DNA of 5,044 bases from an uncultured Coriobacteriaceae bacterium (GTDB lineage Bacteria > Actinomycetota > Coriobacteriia > Coriobacteriales > Atopobiaceae), in NCBI GenBank assembly GCA_902766805.1, contig CACXFF010000049.1:1-5044 (forward strand). The letters run 5' to 3'. The notes beneath the pieces were generated by a model. It ran no database searches. It saw only the letters and a list, made by a program, of their open reading frames with translations, and was not told where the DNA came from. Within the stretch, counting starts at the first letter, position 1. Every line of letters starts with the position of its first letter. Shown one piece after another: positions 1-4,895 of the stretch. The translations under genes were made by a program, and so were the position numbers.

Positions 1-38
1 AAGCCGCGTTGCCCGCCGTCCCCGCCACCGCGCGCTAG
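1..38 (+). CDS. Possible 3' end of a plus-strand gene (partial, very uncertain)
   Basis: Reading from position 3, eleven codons that all end in G or C (encoding AALPAVPATAR) lead to a TAG stop at 36-38, three bases before repeat array 1 begins. This would fit the tail of a gene entering from the left. The fragment is too short to identify, and the other two plus frames are also open across it, so it may be intergenic. If it is real, array 1 follows a stop codon almost directly, as array 2 does for the STAS-kinase gene. Confidence 0.2.
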   Translation, partial: AALPAVPATAR

Positions 39-41
39 CAG

Positions 42-283
42 GTACCCAAACGCACTTATCGCCGTTTGGGTGCAGCATACCGGGTACGCAAACGTCACTT
101 TGGCCGTTTGGGTGCCGCCCACCGGGTACGCAAACGTGCCTTCTGACGTTTGGGTGCGTCCCAACAGGTACGCAAACGTGCTTTCGGCCGTTTGGGTACG
201 CCCCAACGGGTACTCAAACGTGACTTTGGCCGTTTGGGTACGCCCTCCTGGGTACGCAAACGTCGCTATGAACGTTTGCGTAC
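42..283 (-). repeat. Repeat array 1: six 42-bp units, interior inverted relative to arrays 2 and 3
   Basis: Twelve 11-bp arms start at 42, 63, 84 and so on every 21 bp to 273, without a single indel. Interior units read GTACGCAAACG, a 10-bp spacer, CGTTTGGGT[G/A]C, a second 10-bp spacer. This is the reverse complement of the unit in arrays 2 and 3. The two terminal arms break the pattern: the first is GTACCCAAACG (42-52) and the last is CGTTTGCGTAC (273-283), which are the end arms of array 3 in its own orientation (array 2 starts GCGCCCAAACG instead). The arms are complementary apart from one central mismatch and would form a hairpin in single strands. The array is open in several frames (a GYANVTLAVWVPPT-type 14-residue periodicity), which I treat as a by-product of a stop-poor unit divisible by three. 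Confidence 0.93.
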
Positions 284-364
284 CAAGTGCGGGCGCTGAT
301 GATGGGCAGGGCAAGCCAAATCGGAAACGAGCGCAGGGGAGCTCTGTGCGGGGAAGCCCACAAA

Positions 365-380
365 GCAGGCTTCGGCCTGT
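365..380 (+). other. Small hairpin with a TTCG loop
   Basis: CAGGC (366-370) and GCCTG (375-379) flank TTCG, with a possible G-T wobble closing pair at 365/380. In a plus-strand transcript this is a C(UUCG)G tetraloop, an especially stable RNA loop class. There is no T-run after it on either strand, so it is not a complete intrinsic terminator. It stands 9 bp before the larger hairpin at 389-423. The remaining DNA from 284 to 364 shows no gene or clear signal. Confidence 0.4.
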
Positions 381-388
381 AGACGCAA

Positions 389-423
389 GAGAGGCGCGCC
401 GGAGATCTCCCTGCGCGCCTCTC
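389..423. terminator. Hairpin downstream of the cupin gene, possible terminator
   Basis: A perfect 11-bp inverted repeat pairs GAGAGGCGCGC (389-399) with GCGCGCCTCTC (413-423). The 13-base loop contains a further 10-bp palindrome, GGAGATCTCC (401-410). The hairpin lies 69 bp past the cupin stop codon, a natural place for transcription to end. Neither strand shows a good T-run directly after the stem (the minus strand continues TTGCG), so it may instead be a 3'-end stabilising structure or a factor-dependent stop. Nothing coding was seen between it and the cupin stop at 493. Confidence 0.5.
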
Positions 424-492
424 ATCATCAAAAATGCAAGCATGCGATTTGCCGGGATATCCGTAGCCCCGGCTCGTCAACCCAGCCTTGGC

Positions 493-912
493 CTAGCCAA
501 GCTGCGCGTACTCCTCATCGCTCACGGGCTCCAGCCACTCGTTCCAAGCGTCTGCGCCCTCAATCTCGAGCGCCACGTGCTGGAACCAGCTGTCGGCGGC
601 GGCGCCGTGCCAGTGCTTGACGTTGGCCGGGATGTTCACCACGTCGCCGGCGTGCAGCTCGCGCGCGGGCTTGCCCTCCTCCTGGTACCAGCCGTGGCCA
701 AAGACCACGATCAGCATCTGGCCACCGTCTTTGCTCGCGTGGTGGATGTGCCAGTTGTTGCGGCAGCCCGGCGCGAAGGTCACGTTGAAGCAAGGGACCT
801 GCTCGTTGGTCAGCACCTTGAGATAGGTGTCGCCCGAGAAGTACTCCGAGGCCGGGTTCACGTCGCCCACGGGGAAGTCGGACAGTTCCACACCAATGCG
901 CTCGTTGATCAT
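493..912 (-). CDS. Single-domain cupin protein (metal-binding, small)
   Basis: This 139-residue protein is one cupin beta-barrel, probably cytosolic since no signal peptide or membrane segment is seen. Cupin motif 1 is PGCRNNWHIHH (residues 48-58) with a glutamine at Q65 where classical cupins have glutamate; motif 2 is GDVVNIPANVKHWHG (89-103). H55, H57, Q65 and H100 are the likely metal ligands, the His-His-Gln-His set known from bacterial cupins related to the manganese-dependent hydroxynitrile lyase of Granulicella. The C-terminus (NEWLEPVSDEEYAQLG) matches the end typical of that group. The ATG at 912 is chosen because AAGGAGG (920-926) lies 7 bases ahead of it; the frame stays open upstream only by running into repeat array 2. 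The gene is monocistronic, flanked by arrays 1 and 2. The substrate cannot be named; many relatives lie near carboxymuconolactone decarboxylases or reductases, and none is adjacent here. Confidence 0.92.
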   Translation of the reverse strand: MINERIGVELSDFPVGDVNPASEYFSGDTYLKVLTNEQVPCFNVTFAPGCRNNWHIHHASKDGGQMLIVVFGHGWYQEEGKPARELHAGDVVNIPANVKHWHGAAADSWFQHVALEIEGADAWNEWLEPVSDEEYAQLG

Positions 913-962
913 GACAGACCCTCCTTGTGTCTGGCGGCGGACCTTCCGCGCGCCTTTGCGTC

Positions 963-998
963 TGTTTGTAGTATGCGGCGCGCGGCGTCCAGCCACAA
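963..998 (-). promoter_or_regulatory. Predicted promoter of the cupin gene
   Basis: On the minus strand a -10 box CATACT (970-975) sits 17 bp after a partial -35 box TTGTGG (993-998). Transcription would start near 963, giving a leader of about 50 bases before the ATG at 912. The -10 box and the GC-rich run before it resemble the proposed SDR promoter (CATACT at 4839-4844). This comes from sequence inspection only. Confidence 0.45.
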
Positions 999-1018
999 AT
1001 GCCCATCCAGAATTGTCC

Positions 1019-1037
1019 TCATGCATGCGTTGCATGA
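1019..1037. promoter_or_regulatory. Interrupted palindrome upstream of the cupin promoter, candidate operator
   Basis: TCATGCA (1019-1025) and TGCATGA (1031-1037) form a perfect 7-bp inverted repeat with a 5-bp gap. Its centre at 1028 is about 65 bp upstream of the predicted cupin transcription start. The core satisfies T-N11-A (T1022, A1034), the usual rule for LysR-type activators, whose main binding site commonly centres near -65. The half-site resembles that of the dyad beside the LysR gene at 4780-4794. Confidence 0.42.
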
Positions 1038-1097
1038 CAGACGCCCGTCGATAAGCGATCGTGTCCAGCACCTGCTGCTCGCCGCCTGTTGCAACCT

Positions 1098-1381
1098 GCG
1101 CCCAAACGGCAAAAGTCACGTTTGCGTACCTGGTTGGCTGCACCCAAACGGCCGAAAGTGCGTTTGCGTACCCGATGGGGCGTACCCAAACGTTCAGAGT
1201 CACGTTTGCGTACCCGGTTGGCGGCACCCAAACGGCACAAGTCACGTTTGCGTACCCGGTTGGCGGCACCCAAACGGCACAAGTCACGTTTGCGTACCCG
1301 GCTGGCTGCAGCCAAACGGCAATAGTCACGTTTGCGTATCTGGTTGGCGGCACCCAAACGGCAAGAGTCACGTTTGCGTAC
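1098..1381 (+). repeat. Repeat array 2: seven 42-bp units
   Basis: The conserved CAAACG core recurs at 1103, 1145, 1187, 1229, 1271, 1313 and 1355, an exact 42-bp period. Each unit is an arm of the GTACCCAAACG type, a 10-bp spacer (typically GCACAAGTCA), the inverted arm CGTTTGCGTAC, then a 10-bp spacer (typically CCGGTTGGCG). The 42 bp at 1198-1239 and 1240-1281 are identical, and the identity runs on to about 1301, which shows recent duplication. The array ends 11 bp from the STAS-kinase stop codon. The edge sequence GTACCCAAGTGCG looks like the start and middle of a further unit joined by an internal deletion. Read from that gene, RNA would carry GUACGCAAACG paired with CGUUUGGGUGC arms, so it could act as a 3'-end structure. 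Confidence 0.95.
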
Positions 1382-1392
1382 CCAAGTGCGTC

Positions 1393-2562
1393 CTACGCCT
1401 TGGGGCCAAACACCTCGTAGCCTTGGAGGAACACGTTGTTGAGGAACATCGCCCGTTCGGCCCTCTTCTCGTCGGGCACCGTGTCGCTGAAGCCAATTGC
1501 TCCCATCGAGCGCAGCAGCGCGTGGAACTGCAGCTTGGCCTCGATCGCGTGCAGCTCATCGGCGCTCGGATTGCCGAAATACGTCCGCGCAAAGGCCGCC
1601 CACACTTCGTTGAGCTGGGCGGGTTGCATGCCGGTATAGCGTTCGGCTCCACCGGGCACGCGGCAGATGAGCTGCATGAGCTGATAGCTGGCCAACAGAT
1701 CCACGAGCGGGTCGCCGACCGATGCGTCGCCGAGGTCGATGAGCACGAGTTCGTCTTCCGACAGCATGATGTTGCCGGGGTGGAAGTCGCCGTGCACGAA
1801 CGTGTCGCCGTCGGGAATGGCGTCTATCACGTCATACATGGCCCGCACGGTCGACGCGGGGAAGAGGCCGTCCCTCTCGGCGAAGCCCGCCCACTTGCGC
1901 AGACCATCACGCGCATCGGGCAGCAGCCCCTCCTCGAAGCGCGTGGCATGCAGCTCGCGCAGCAGCGTACCCATGCGTTCACCCATCTCGGTCGCGCGCT
2001 CCGGCGAGGCTGCGACCACCTCGCCTACGGTGCGTGCGTCGACGAGTTCGTAAACGATGCCCAGCTCGTCGCCCACGTGCACCATGTCGAAGGTCATCGC
2101 GCAGGGCACGCCGTGGATGAACGCCTGGCGCGAGACTTCTTTTTCGCGCGCGACCTTCTCGGGCGGATTGCTGCGCGCGTGGTAGACCTTGAGCACGCGC
2201 TCGTCGTCGACGCGCCAAACCGTGCCCTGCACGCCTCCGCCGATGCGTTGCAGTCCCTCCACGCTCATGCTGCGCAGGGCGCGCGACACGGGGATCAGCG
2301 TGGCTATGCCGGTCATGTCAAACACGTCGTATACGTCGGGCGATGCCTCCCTGACCTCGATGGAGCTCACGTTTTTGGCGCACTTGAGGATGACGCGCAG
2401 GCCCGCGCTCGAAATGTACTGGAGCTGCGACGCGTCGAGCACCAGACCTCCTGCGCAGCGGTCGAAGAGGGCGCTAAGCGCGGCTTCCAATTCATGGGCG
2501 TTGTTGGTGTCGATGCGCTCGGGCAGCAGGTACACGAACGGTTGGGCGGAAGACTGTTCCAT
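1393..2562 (-). CDS. STAS domain fused to an aminoglycoside phosphotransferase-like kinase
   Basis: This 389-residue protein has two domains. Residues about 8-100 are a STAS (anti-sigma-factor-antagonist) domain with the signature DASQLQYISSAGLRVIL (43-59); S52 aligns with the serine phosphorylated in SpoIIAA-type proteins, though the usual preceding aspartate is a serine here. Residues about 105-345 are an APH/choline-kinase-like fold: glycine-rich loop IGGGVQGTVW (107-116), probable ATP lysine K125, catalytic loop VHGDFHPGNIM (256-266) with D259 and N264, and metal-binding D276 in LIDLGD. All main catalytic residues are present, so it should be an active kinase. The C-terminal 40-odd residues have no recognised domain. 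ATG 2562 is supported by GGAG (2571-2574) with an 8-base gap. It is probably a soluble regulatory or small-molecule kinase; the substrate is unknown, and antibiotic resistance should not be assumed. No partner sigma or anti-sigma gene lies in the window. Confidence 0.9.
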   Translation of the reverse strand: MEQSSAQPFVYLLPERIDTNNAHELEAALSALFDRCAGGLVLDASQLQYISSAGLRVILKCAKNVSSIEVREASPDVYDVFDMTGIATLIPVSRALRSMSVEGLQRIGGGVQGTVWRVDDERVLKVYHARSNPPEKVAREKEVSRQAFIHGVPCAMTFDMVHVGDELGIVYELVDARTVGEVVAASPERATEMGERMGTLLRELHATRFEEGLLPDARDGLRKWAGFAERDGLFPASTVRAMYDVIDAIPDGDTFVHGDFHPGNIMLSEDELVLIDLGDASVGDPLVDLLASYQLMQLICRVPGGAERYTGMQPAQLNEVWAAFARTYFGNPSADELHAIEAKLQFHALLRSMGAIGFSDTVPDEKRAERAMFLNNVFLQGYEVFGPKA

Positions 2563-2595
2563 AAGAATCGCTCCAGTTCACGAGTCAAAGATGTG

Positions 2596-2631
2596 CGTGC
2601 CCATTATGGCACGGTGGCGCGGTCCTGTTTG
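2596..2631 (-). promoter_or_regulatory. Predicted promoter of the STAS-kinase gene
   Basis: On the minus strand CATAAT (2603-2608) matches the -10 consensus at five of six positions. A weak -35 (CAAACA, 2626-2631) lies 17 bp upstream. The predicted start near 2596 gives a leader of about 34 bases. The rest of the DNA between this promoter and array 3 (2632-2694) shows no further signal. Confidence 0.45.
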
Positions 2632-2694
2632 GCCGACCGTTGCGTTGCCGCAGAGTCGCAGGCTCCTGGATAGCACTTGCGCGTGCGGCTGGGC

Positions 2695-3020
2695 GTACCC
2701 AAACGGCAGAAAGTGCGTTTGCGTACCCAGTTGGCCGCACCCAAACGGCTAAAGTCACGTTTGCGTACCCGGTTGGCCGCACCCAAACGGCCAAAGTGAC
2801 GTTTGAGTACCCGGCAGGCCGTCCCCAAACGGCCAAAGTGACGTTTGCGTACCCAGATGGCCGTACCCAAACGCAAAGAAGCACGTTTGCGTACCCGGAT
2901 GGCCGTACCCAAACGGCCAAAGTGACGTTTGCGTACCCGGATGGCCGCACCCAAACGGCAGAAAGTGCGTTTGCGTACCCAGCTGCCCGTACTCAAACGC
3001 ATAAAGCAACGTTTGCGTAC
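2695..3020 (+). repeat. Repeat array 3: eight 42-bp units between divergent genes
   Basis: CAAACG cores fall at 2700, 2742, 2784, 2826, 2868, 2910, 2952 and 2994, exactly 42 bp apart. Each unit is GTACCCAAACG (or GCACCCAAACG), a purine-rich 10-bp spacer such as GCCAAAGTGA, the inverted arm CGTTTGCGTAC, and a 10-bp spacer such as CCGGATGGCC. The arms are better conserved than the spacers. Rare arm variants include CGTTTGAGTAC at 2800-2810 and GTACTCAAACG at 2989-2999. The orientation matches array 2. Unlike arrays 1 and 2, this one lies upstream of two divergent genes, 64 bp from the proposed methyltransferase -10 box and 63 bp from the STAS-kinase -35 box, so it could insulate or influence both promoters. 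Confidence 0.95.
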
Positions 3021-3084
3021 CCCGGCGCGTCACGGCGATCCGCCCACGACGAGCGCGTACGGTCCGGAGTATGCCGCCGCTCGG

Positions 3085-3124
3085 TATACTGGACCTGCCT
3101 TGGCCCGTCGTCCGATCGAGGAAG
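3085..3124 (+). promoter_or_regulatory. Predicted -10 box and ribosome binding site of the methyltransferase gene
   Basis: TATACT (3085-3090) matches the -10 consensus at five of six positions; no convincing -35 is present 16-18 bp upstream. Transcription would start near 3097. GAGGAAG (3118-3124) is the ribosome binding site. Both lie after the in-frame ATG at 3071, which argues against that codon and for the ATG pair at 3128/3131. Confidence 0.5.
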
Positions 3125-3127
3125 CGC

Positions 3128-3802
3128 ATGATGGATAGACAGCTGTTCGTGAGCGCGTTGGCCAAATACACCCTCGGCGTGCTCGTCGTCGGCGCGCTCA
3201 TCTTCGTCCCCGCCGGCACGTTGGCATGGTGGCGCGGCTGGCTGCTCATGGGCGTGCTGTTCGTGCCAATGTTCGTCGCGGGGCTCGTGATGTTGGCCAA
3301 AGCCCCCGACCTGCTGCGCAGCAGGCTCAACGCCCGCGAGGAACAGGCCGAACAACGTGGCGTGCTCGCGCTGTCGGGCCTCATGTTCATCGCGGCGTTC
3401 GTTGTGGCAGGGCTTGGCGCGCGCTGGGCTTGGCCCGCCTTTCCCGCTGGCGTGTCGTGGGCGGCGGCTGCCCTGTTCCTGCTCGGCTACGCGCTCTACG
3501 CCGAGGTTCTGCGCGAGAACGCGTATCTGTCGCGCACGGTGGAGGTCCAAGAGGGCCAACGCGTGATCGACACGGGCCTCTACGGCGTCATCCGCCACCC
3601 CATGTACAGTGCCACGCTGCTGCTCTTCCTCTCCATGCCAGTGGTGTTGGGCTCGCCGTTTGCCCTGTTCATCATGCTCGCGTACCTGCCCCTCATCGCG
3701 GCGCGCATCCGCAACGAGGAGCAGGTCCTCGCCAACGGCCTGGCCGGCTACGCCGACTACCTCGAGCGCGTCCCCTGGCGACTCATCCCGCACGTCTGGT
3801 AA
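3128..3802 (+). CDS. Isoprenylcysteine carboxyl methyltransferase-family integral membrane protein
   Basis: This 224-residue membrane protein has hydrophobic segments at about 14-34, 37-57, 79-98, 106-125 and a closely spaced pair within 161-190. The C-terminal half carries the family signature DTGLYGVIRHPMY (148-160) with R156, H157, P158 and Y160, followed by RNEEQVL (195-201) and GYADYLERVPWRLIP (207-221). In eukaryotic and archaeal relatives this region binds S-adenosylmethionine and the conserved arginine and glutamates are needed for methyl transfer. Bacterial members rarely have a known substrate; since bacteria lack prenylated CaaX proteins, a lipid or other membrane-borne acceptor is likelier. 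GAGGAAG at 3118-3124 precedes ATG 3128 (5-base gap after GAGGA) and ATG 3131 (8-base gap), so the start could be either. An upstream in-frame ATG at 3071 would precede the predicted promoter. The gene appears monocistronic and converges on the LysR gene. Confidence 0.88.
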   Translation: MMDRQLFVSALAKYTLGVLVVGALIFVPAGTLAWWRGWLLMGVLFVPMFVAGLVMLAKAPDLLRSRLNAREEQAEQRGVLALSGLMFIAAFVVAGLGARWAWPAFPAGVSWAAAALFLLGYALYAEVLRENAYLSRTVEVQEGQRVIDTGLYGVIRHPMYSATLLLFLSMPVVLGSPFALFIMLAYLPLIAARIRNEEQVLANGLAGYADYLERVPWRLIPHVW

Positions 3803-3804
3803 CG

Positions 3805-3862
3805 ACGCGCGCCCAACGCCCCGCGCACCCAACGCCCCGCGCGCCCGACGCCCCGCGCGCCC
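3805..3862 (+). repeat. 16-bp GC-rich tandem repeat, about 3.6 copies
   Basis: Units start at 3805, 3821, 3837 and 3853 with consensus CCGCGCGCCCAACGCC; the last is cut after 10 bases. It begins directly after the methyltransferase stop codon and ends before the hairpin at 3873. The period is not a multiple of three and no open gene is implied. It is probably a slippage-generated repeat. Confidence 0.85.
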
Positions 3863-3872
3863 ATTGGCAGCT

Positions 3873-3909
3873 CTTGGTACCAAAAAGACGTGGTCTTTTT
3901 GGTACCAGG
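3873..3909. terminator. Bidirectional terminator-like hairpin between convergent genes
   Basis: TGGTACCAAAAAGAC (3875-3889) and GTCTTTTTGGTACCA (3893-3907) form a perfect 15-bp inverted repeat around a GTG loop, extended by a G-T and a C-G pair to 3873/3909. It lies 70 bp past the methyltransferase stop and 6 bp from the LysR stop. The A5/T5 runs sit inside the stem on both strands, so each transcript carries a U-run in the 3' arm, but the GC core of the stem is only three pairs. It may work as a shared terminator. The flawless symmetry and the GGTACC ends also leave open a dispersed palindromic element. Confidence 0.68.
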
Positions 3910-3915
3910 CCCCGC

Positions 3916-4764
3916 CTACGCGACCGCTGCCCGCGCGAGCTCGTACAACGTCCGCACCTGCTCTGGCGCGTCGCTGCGCATGCACAGGTAGAAGGTCACG
4001 TGCGCCTCGGGATCTGTGATGGGGATGGGCGTGCGTGACTCGTGCCGGCTCGTGTTCTCCGGCGCGTTCGTGGTGAAGGTCAGTAGCTTGGACGTGCGCA
4101 TTTGCTGCAGGAAGATCGTGCGGTCGGGTTGGATCACGATTTGCGCGTAGGGCAGCATCCGCTCGTGCACGCGGTGCCAATACCCCGCGCCGCCGTACAC
4201 GAGGAAGCTGTGCCCGTCGAGTTGGGCGAAGCTCAGCTCCTTGCAGCCGTGGAGCGCGTGTCCCTCCGGCACGTTGGCGTAGAGGTCCTCCCGCATGAAC
4301 GCGAACGACTCCAGCGTGGGCACGCGCGGTACCTGCGCTGTCACGCCCAGGTCGCAGCCGCCGTTGAGCAGGCGCGCCTCCACCTCCGCCTCGTCGAGCA
4401 CGTCGGGCTCGATGATGGTCGTGGGCTGCTGTTCCAAGATGATGGAGCTCAGCCGCCACGTGGGTGCCGGCGCCACGCTGGCCACGCGCACGGTCCGCGC
4501 TCGCTTGGCCAACGCCGCGAAATCGTCGCGCAGGCGTCGCTCTTCCGCGAGGATCACCCGCGCGTGCTCCAACGCGAGCCGGCCCTGGGCGTTGATGCTC
4601 AGCGAGTTGCGCGTGCGGTCGAAAAGCGGCTGCCCCAGGTCGTCTTCCAGCCGCCTCAGCGAGCGCGAAAGCGCCGACTGCGACAGGTGCAGCCGTTCGG
4701 CGGCCGCTTGAAGCGTCCCAGTCCGCGCAATCAACTCCAACTGTCTCAGCTGCTCAAGCTCCAT
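3916..4764 (-). CDS. LysR-family transcriptional regulator
   Basis: This 282-residue protein has the length and plan of a LysR-type regulator. An N-terminal winged helix-turn-helix (about residues 2-60) includes LQAAAERLHLSQSALSRSL (18-36) and RRLEDDLGQPLFDRT (37-51), a linker helix spans about 60-88, and a substrate-binding-protein-like effector domain covers about 91-282. Such proteins act as tetramers that bind a T-N11-A dyad and switch a nearby, often divergent, operon on when a small ligand binds; the ligand cannot be read from sequence. The start at 4764 (MELEQL) is preferred because AAAGGA (4770-4775) lies 5 bases upstream; starts at 4770 and 4794 leave no room for that site. It diverges from an SDR gene with 131 bp between them, the classic LysR regulator-target layout, and a candidate dyad lies just ahead of its own start, implying autoregulation. 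Confidence 0.92.
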   Translation of the reverse strand: MELEQLRQLELIARTGTLQAAAERLHLSQSALSRSLRRLEDDLGQPLFDRTRNSLSINAQGRLALEHARVILAEERRLRDDFAALAKRARTVRVASVAPAPTWRLSSIILEQQPTTIIEPDVLDEAEVEARLLNGGCDLGVTAQVPRVPTLESFAFMREDLYANVPEGHALHGCKELSFAQLDGHSFLVYGGAGYWHRVHERMLPYAQIVIQPDRTIFLQQMRTSKLLTFTTNAPENTSRHESRTPIPITDPEAHVTFYLCMRSDAPEQVRTLYELARAAVA

Positions 4765-4774
4765 GGCCATCCTT

Positions 4775-4814
4775 TCAGCTTGCACCAGACGCAATCTGAC
4801 TTGCTCAGCTTGCA
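4775..4814. promoter_or_regulatory. Candidate LysR operator region (T-N11-A dyad plus 10-bp direct repeat)
   Basis: TTGC-N7-GCAA (4780-4794) is an interrupted dyad satisfying T-N11-A (T4781, A4793). Its centre at 4787 is about 64 bp upstream of the predicted SDR start and overlaps the LysR leader. In addition TCAGCTTGCA occurs twice, at 4775-4784 and 4805-4814, 30 bp apart (about three helical turns), so a second contact closer to the SDR promoter is plausible. A weak minus-strand -10 (TACACT, 4814-4819) could serve the LysR gene. Confidence 0.5.
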
Positions 4815-4815
4815 G

Positions 4816-4851
4816 TGTACTTCACGCGGCGGCGCGCGCATACTGGATTCA
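4816..4851 (+). promoter_or_regulatory. Predicted promoter of the SDR gene
   Basis: CATACT (4839-4844) is the likely -10 box. The hexamer 17 bp upstream, TGTACT (4816-4821), matches the -35 consensus at only three positions, as expected of a promoter that needs an activator. Transcription would start near 4851, leaving a leader of about 45 bases. Confidence 0.4.
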
Positions 4852-4895
4852 GGCGAAAGGCGCGCGGACCAGCGCGACACGAGAGAGGACCCAAC

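Noticed and set aside
214..480. Small minus-strand open frame after the cupin gene
   Set aside because: There is no ribosome binding site, it crosses the hairpins and array 1, and it encodes no recognisable protein.
913..1371. N-terminal extension of the cupin into repeat array 2
   Set aside because: AAGGAGG lies 7 bases before ATG 912 and a promoter lies between; the extension consists of translated repeats and has no cupin-family counterpart.
1098..1381. CRISPR array
   Set aside because: The gaps between the palindromic arms are 10 bp and conserved in sequence, not 25-40-bp unique spacers, and no cas gene is present.
1393..2562. Aminoglycoside resistance gene
   Set aside because: The APH-like fold is shared by many kinases, and fusion to a STAS domain points to a regulatory or metabolic role; nothing specific to antibiotic recognition can be seen.
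70..2673. Long plus-strand open frame of 867 codons spanning arrays 1 and 2
   Set aside because: It runs antisense to the cupin and STAS-kinase genes, which have clear motifs and ribosome binding sites. It stays open because of GC-rich codon bias and stop-poor repeats, and its product has no recognisable domain.
2695..3020. Plasmid iteron origin or centromere-like partition site
   Set aside because: There is no replication initiator or partition gene, and three separate arrays among ordinary metabolic genes argue for a dispersed chromosomal element, although binding by a protein remains possible.
3071..3127. Earlier ATG for the methyltransferase
   Set aside because: It lies upstream of the predicted -10 box and has no ribosome binding site, while GAGGAAG precedes 3128/3131.
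2993..4459. Minus-strand open frame of 488 codons
   Set aside because: It is antisense to the methyltransferase and out of frame within the LysR gene, and gives a low-complexity Arg/Ala/His-rich product typical of shadow frames.
4765..4794. Earlier starts (4794 and 4770) for the LysR protein
   Set aside because: Only the ATG at 4764 has a properly spaced AAAGGA; family members begin close to the helix-turn-helix as MELEQL does.
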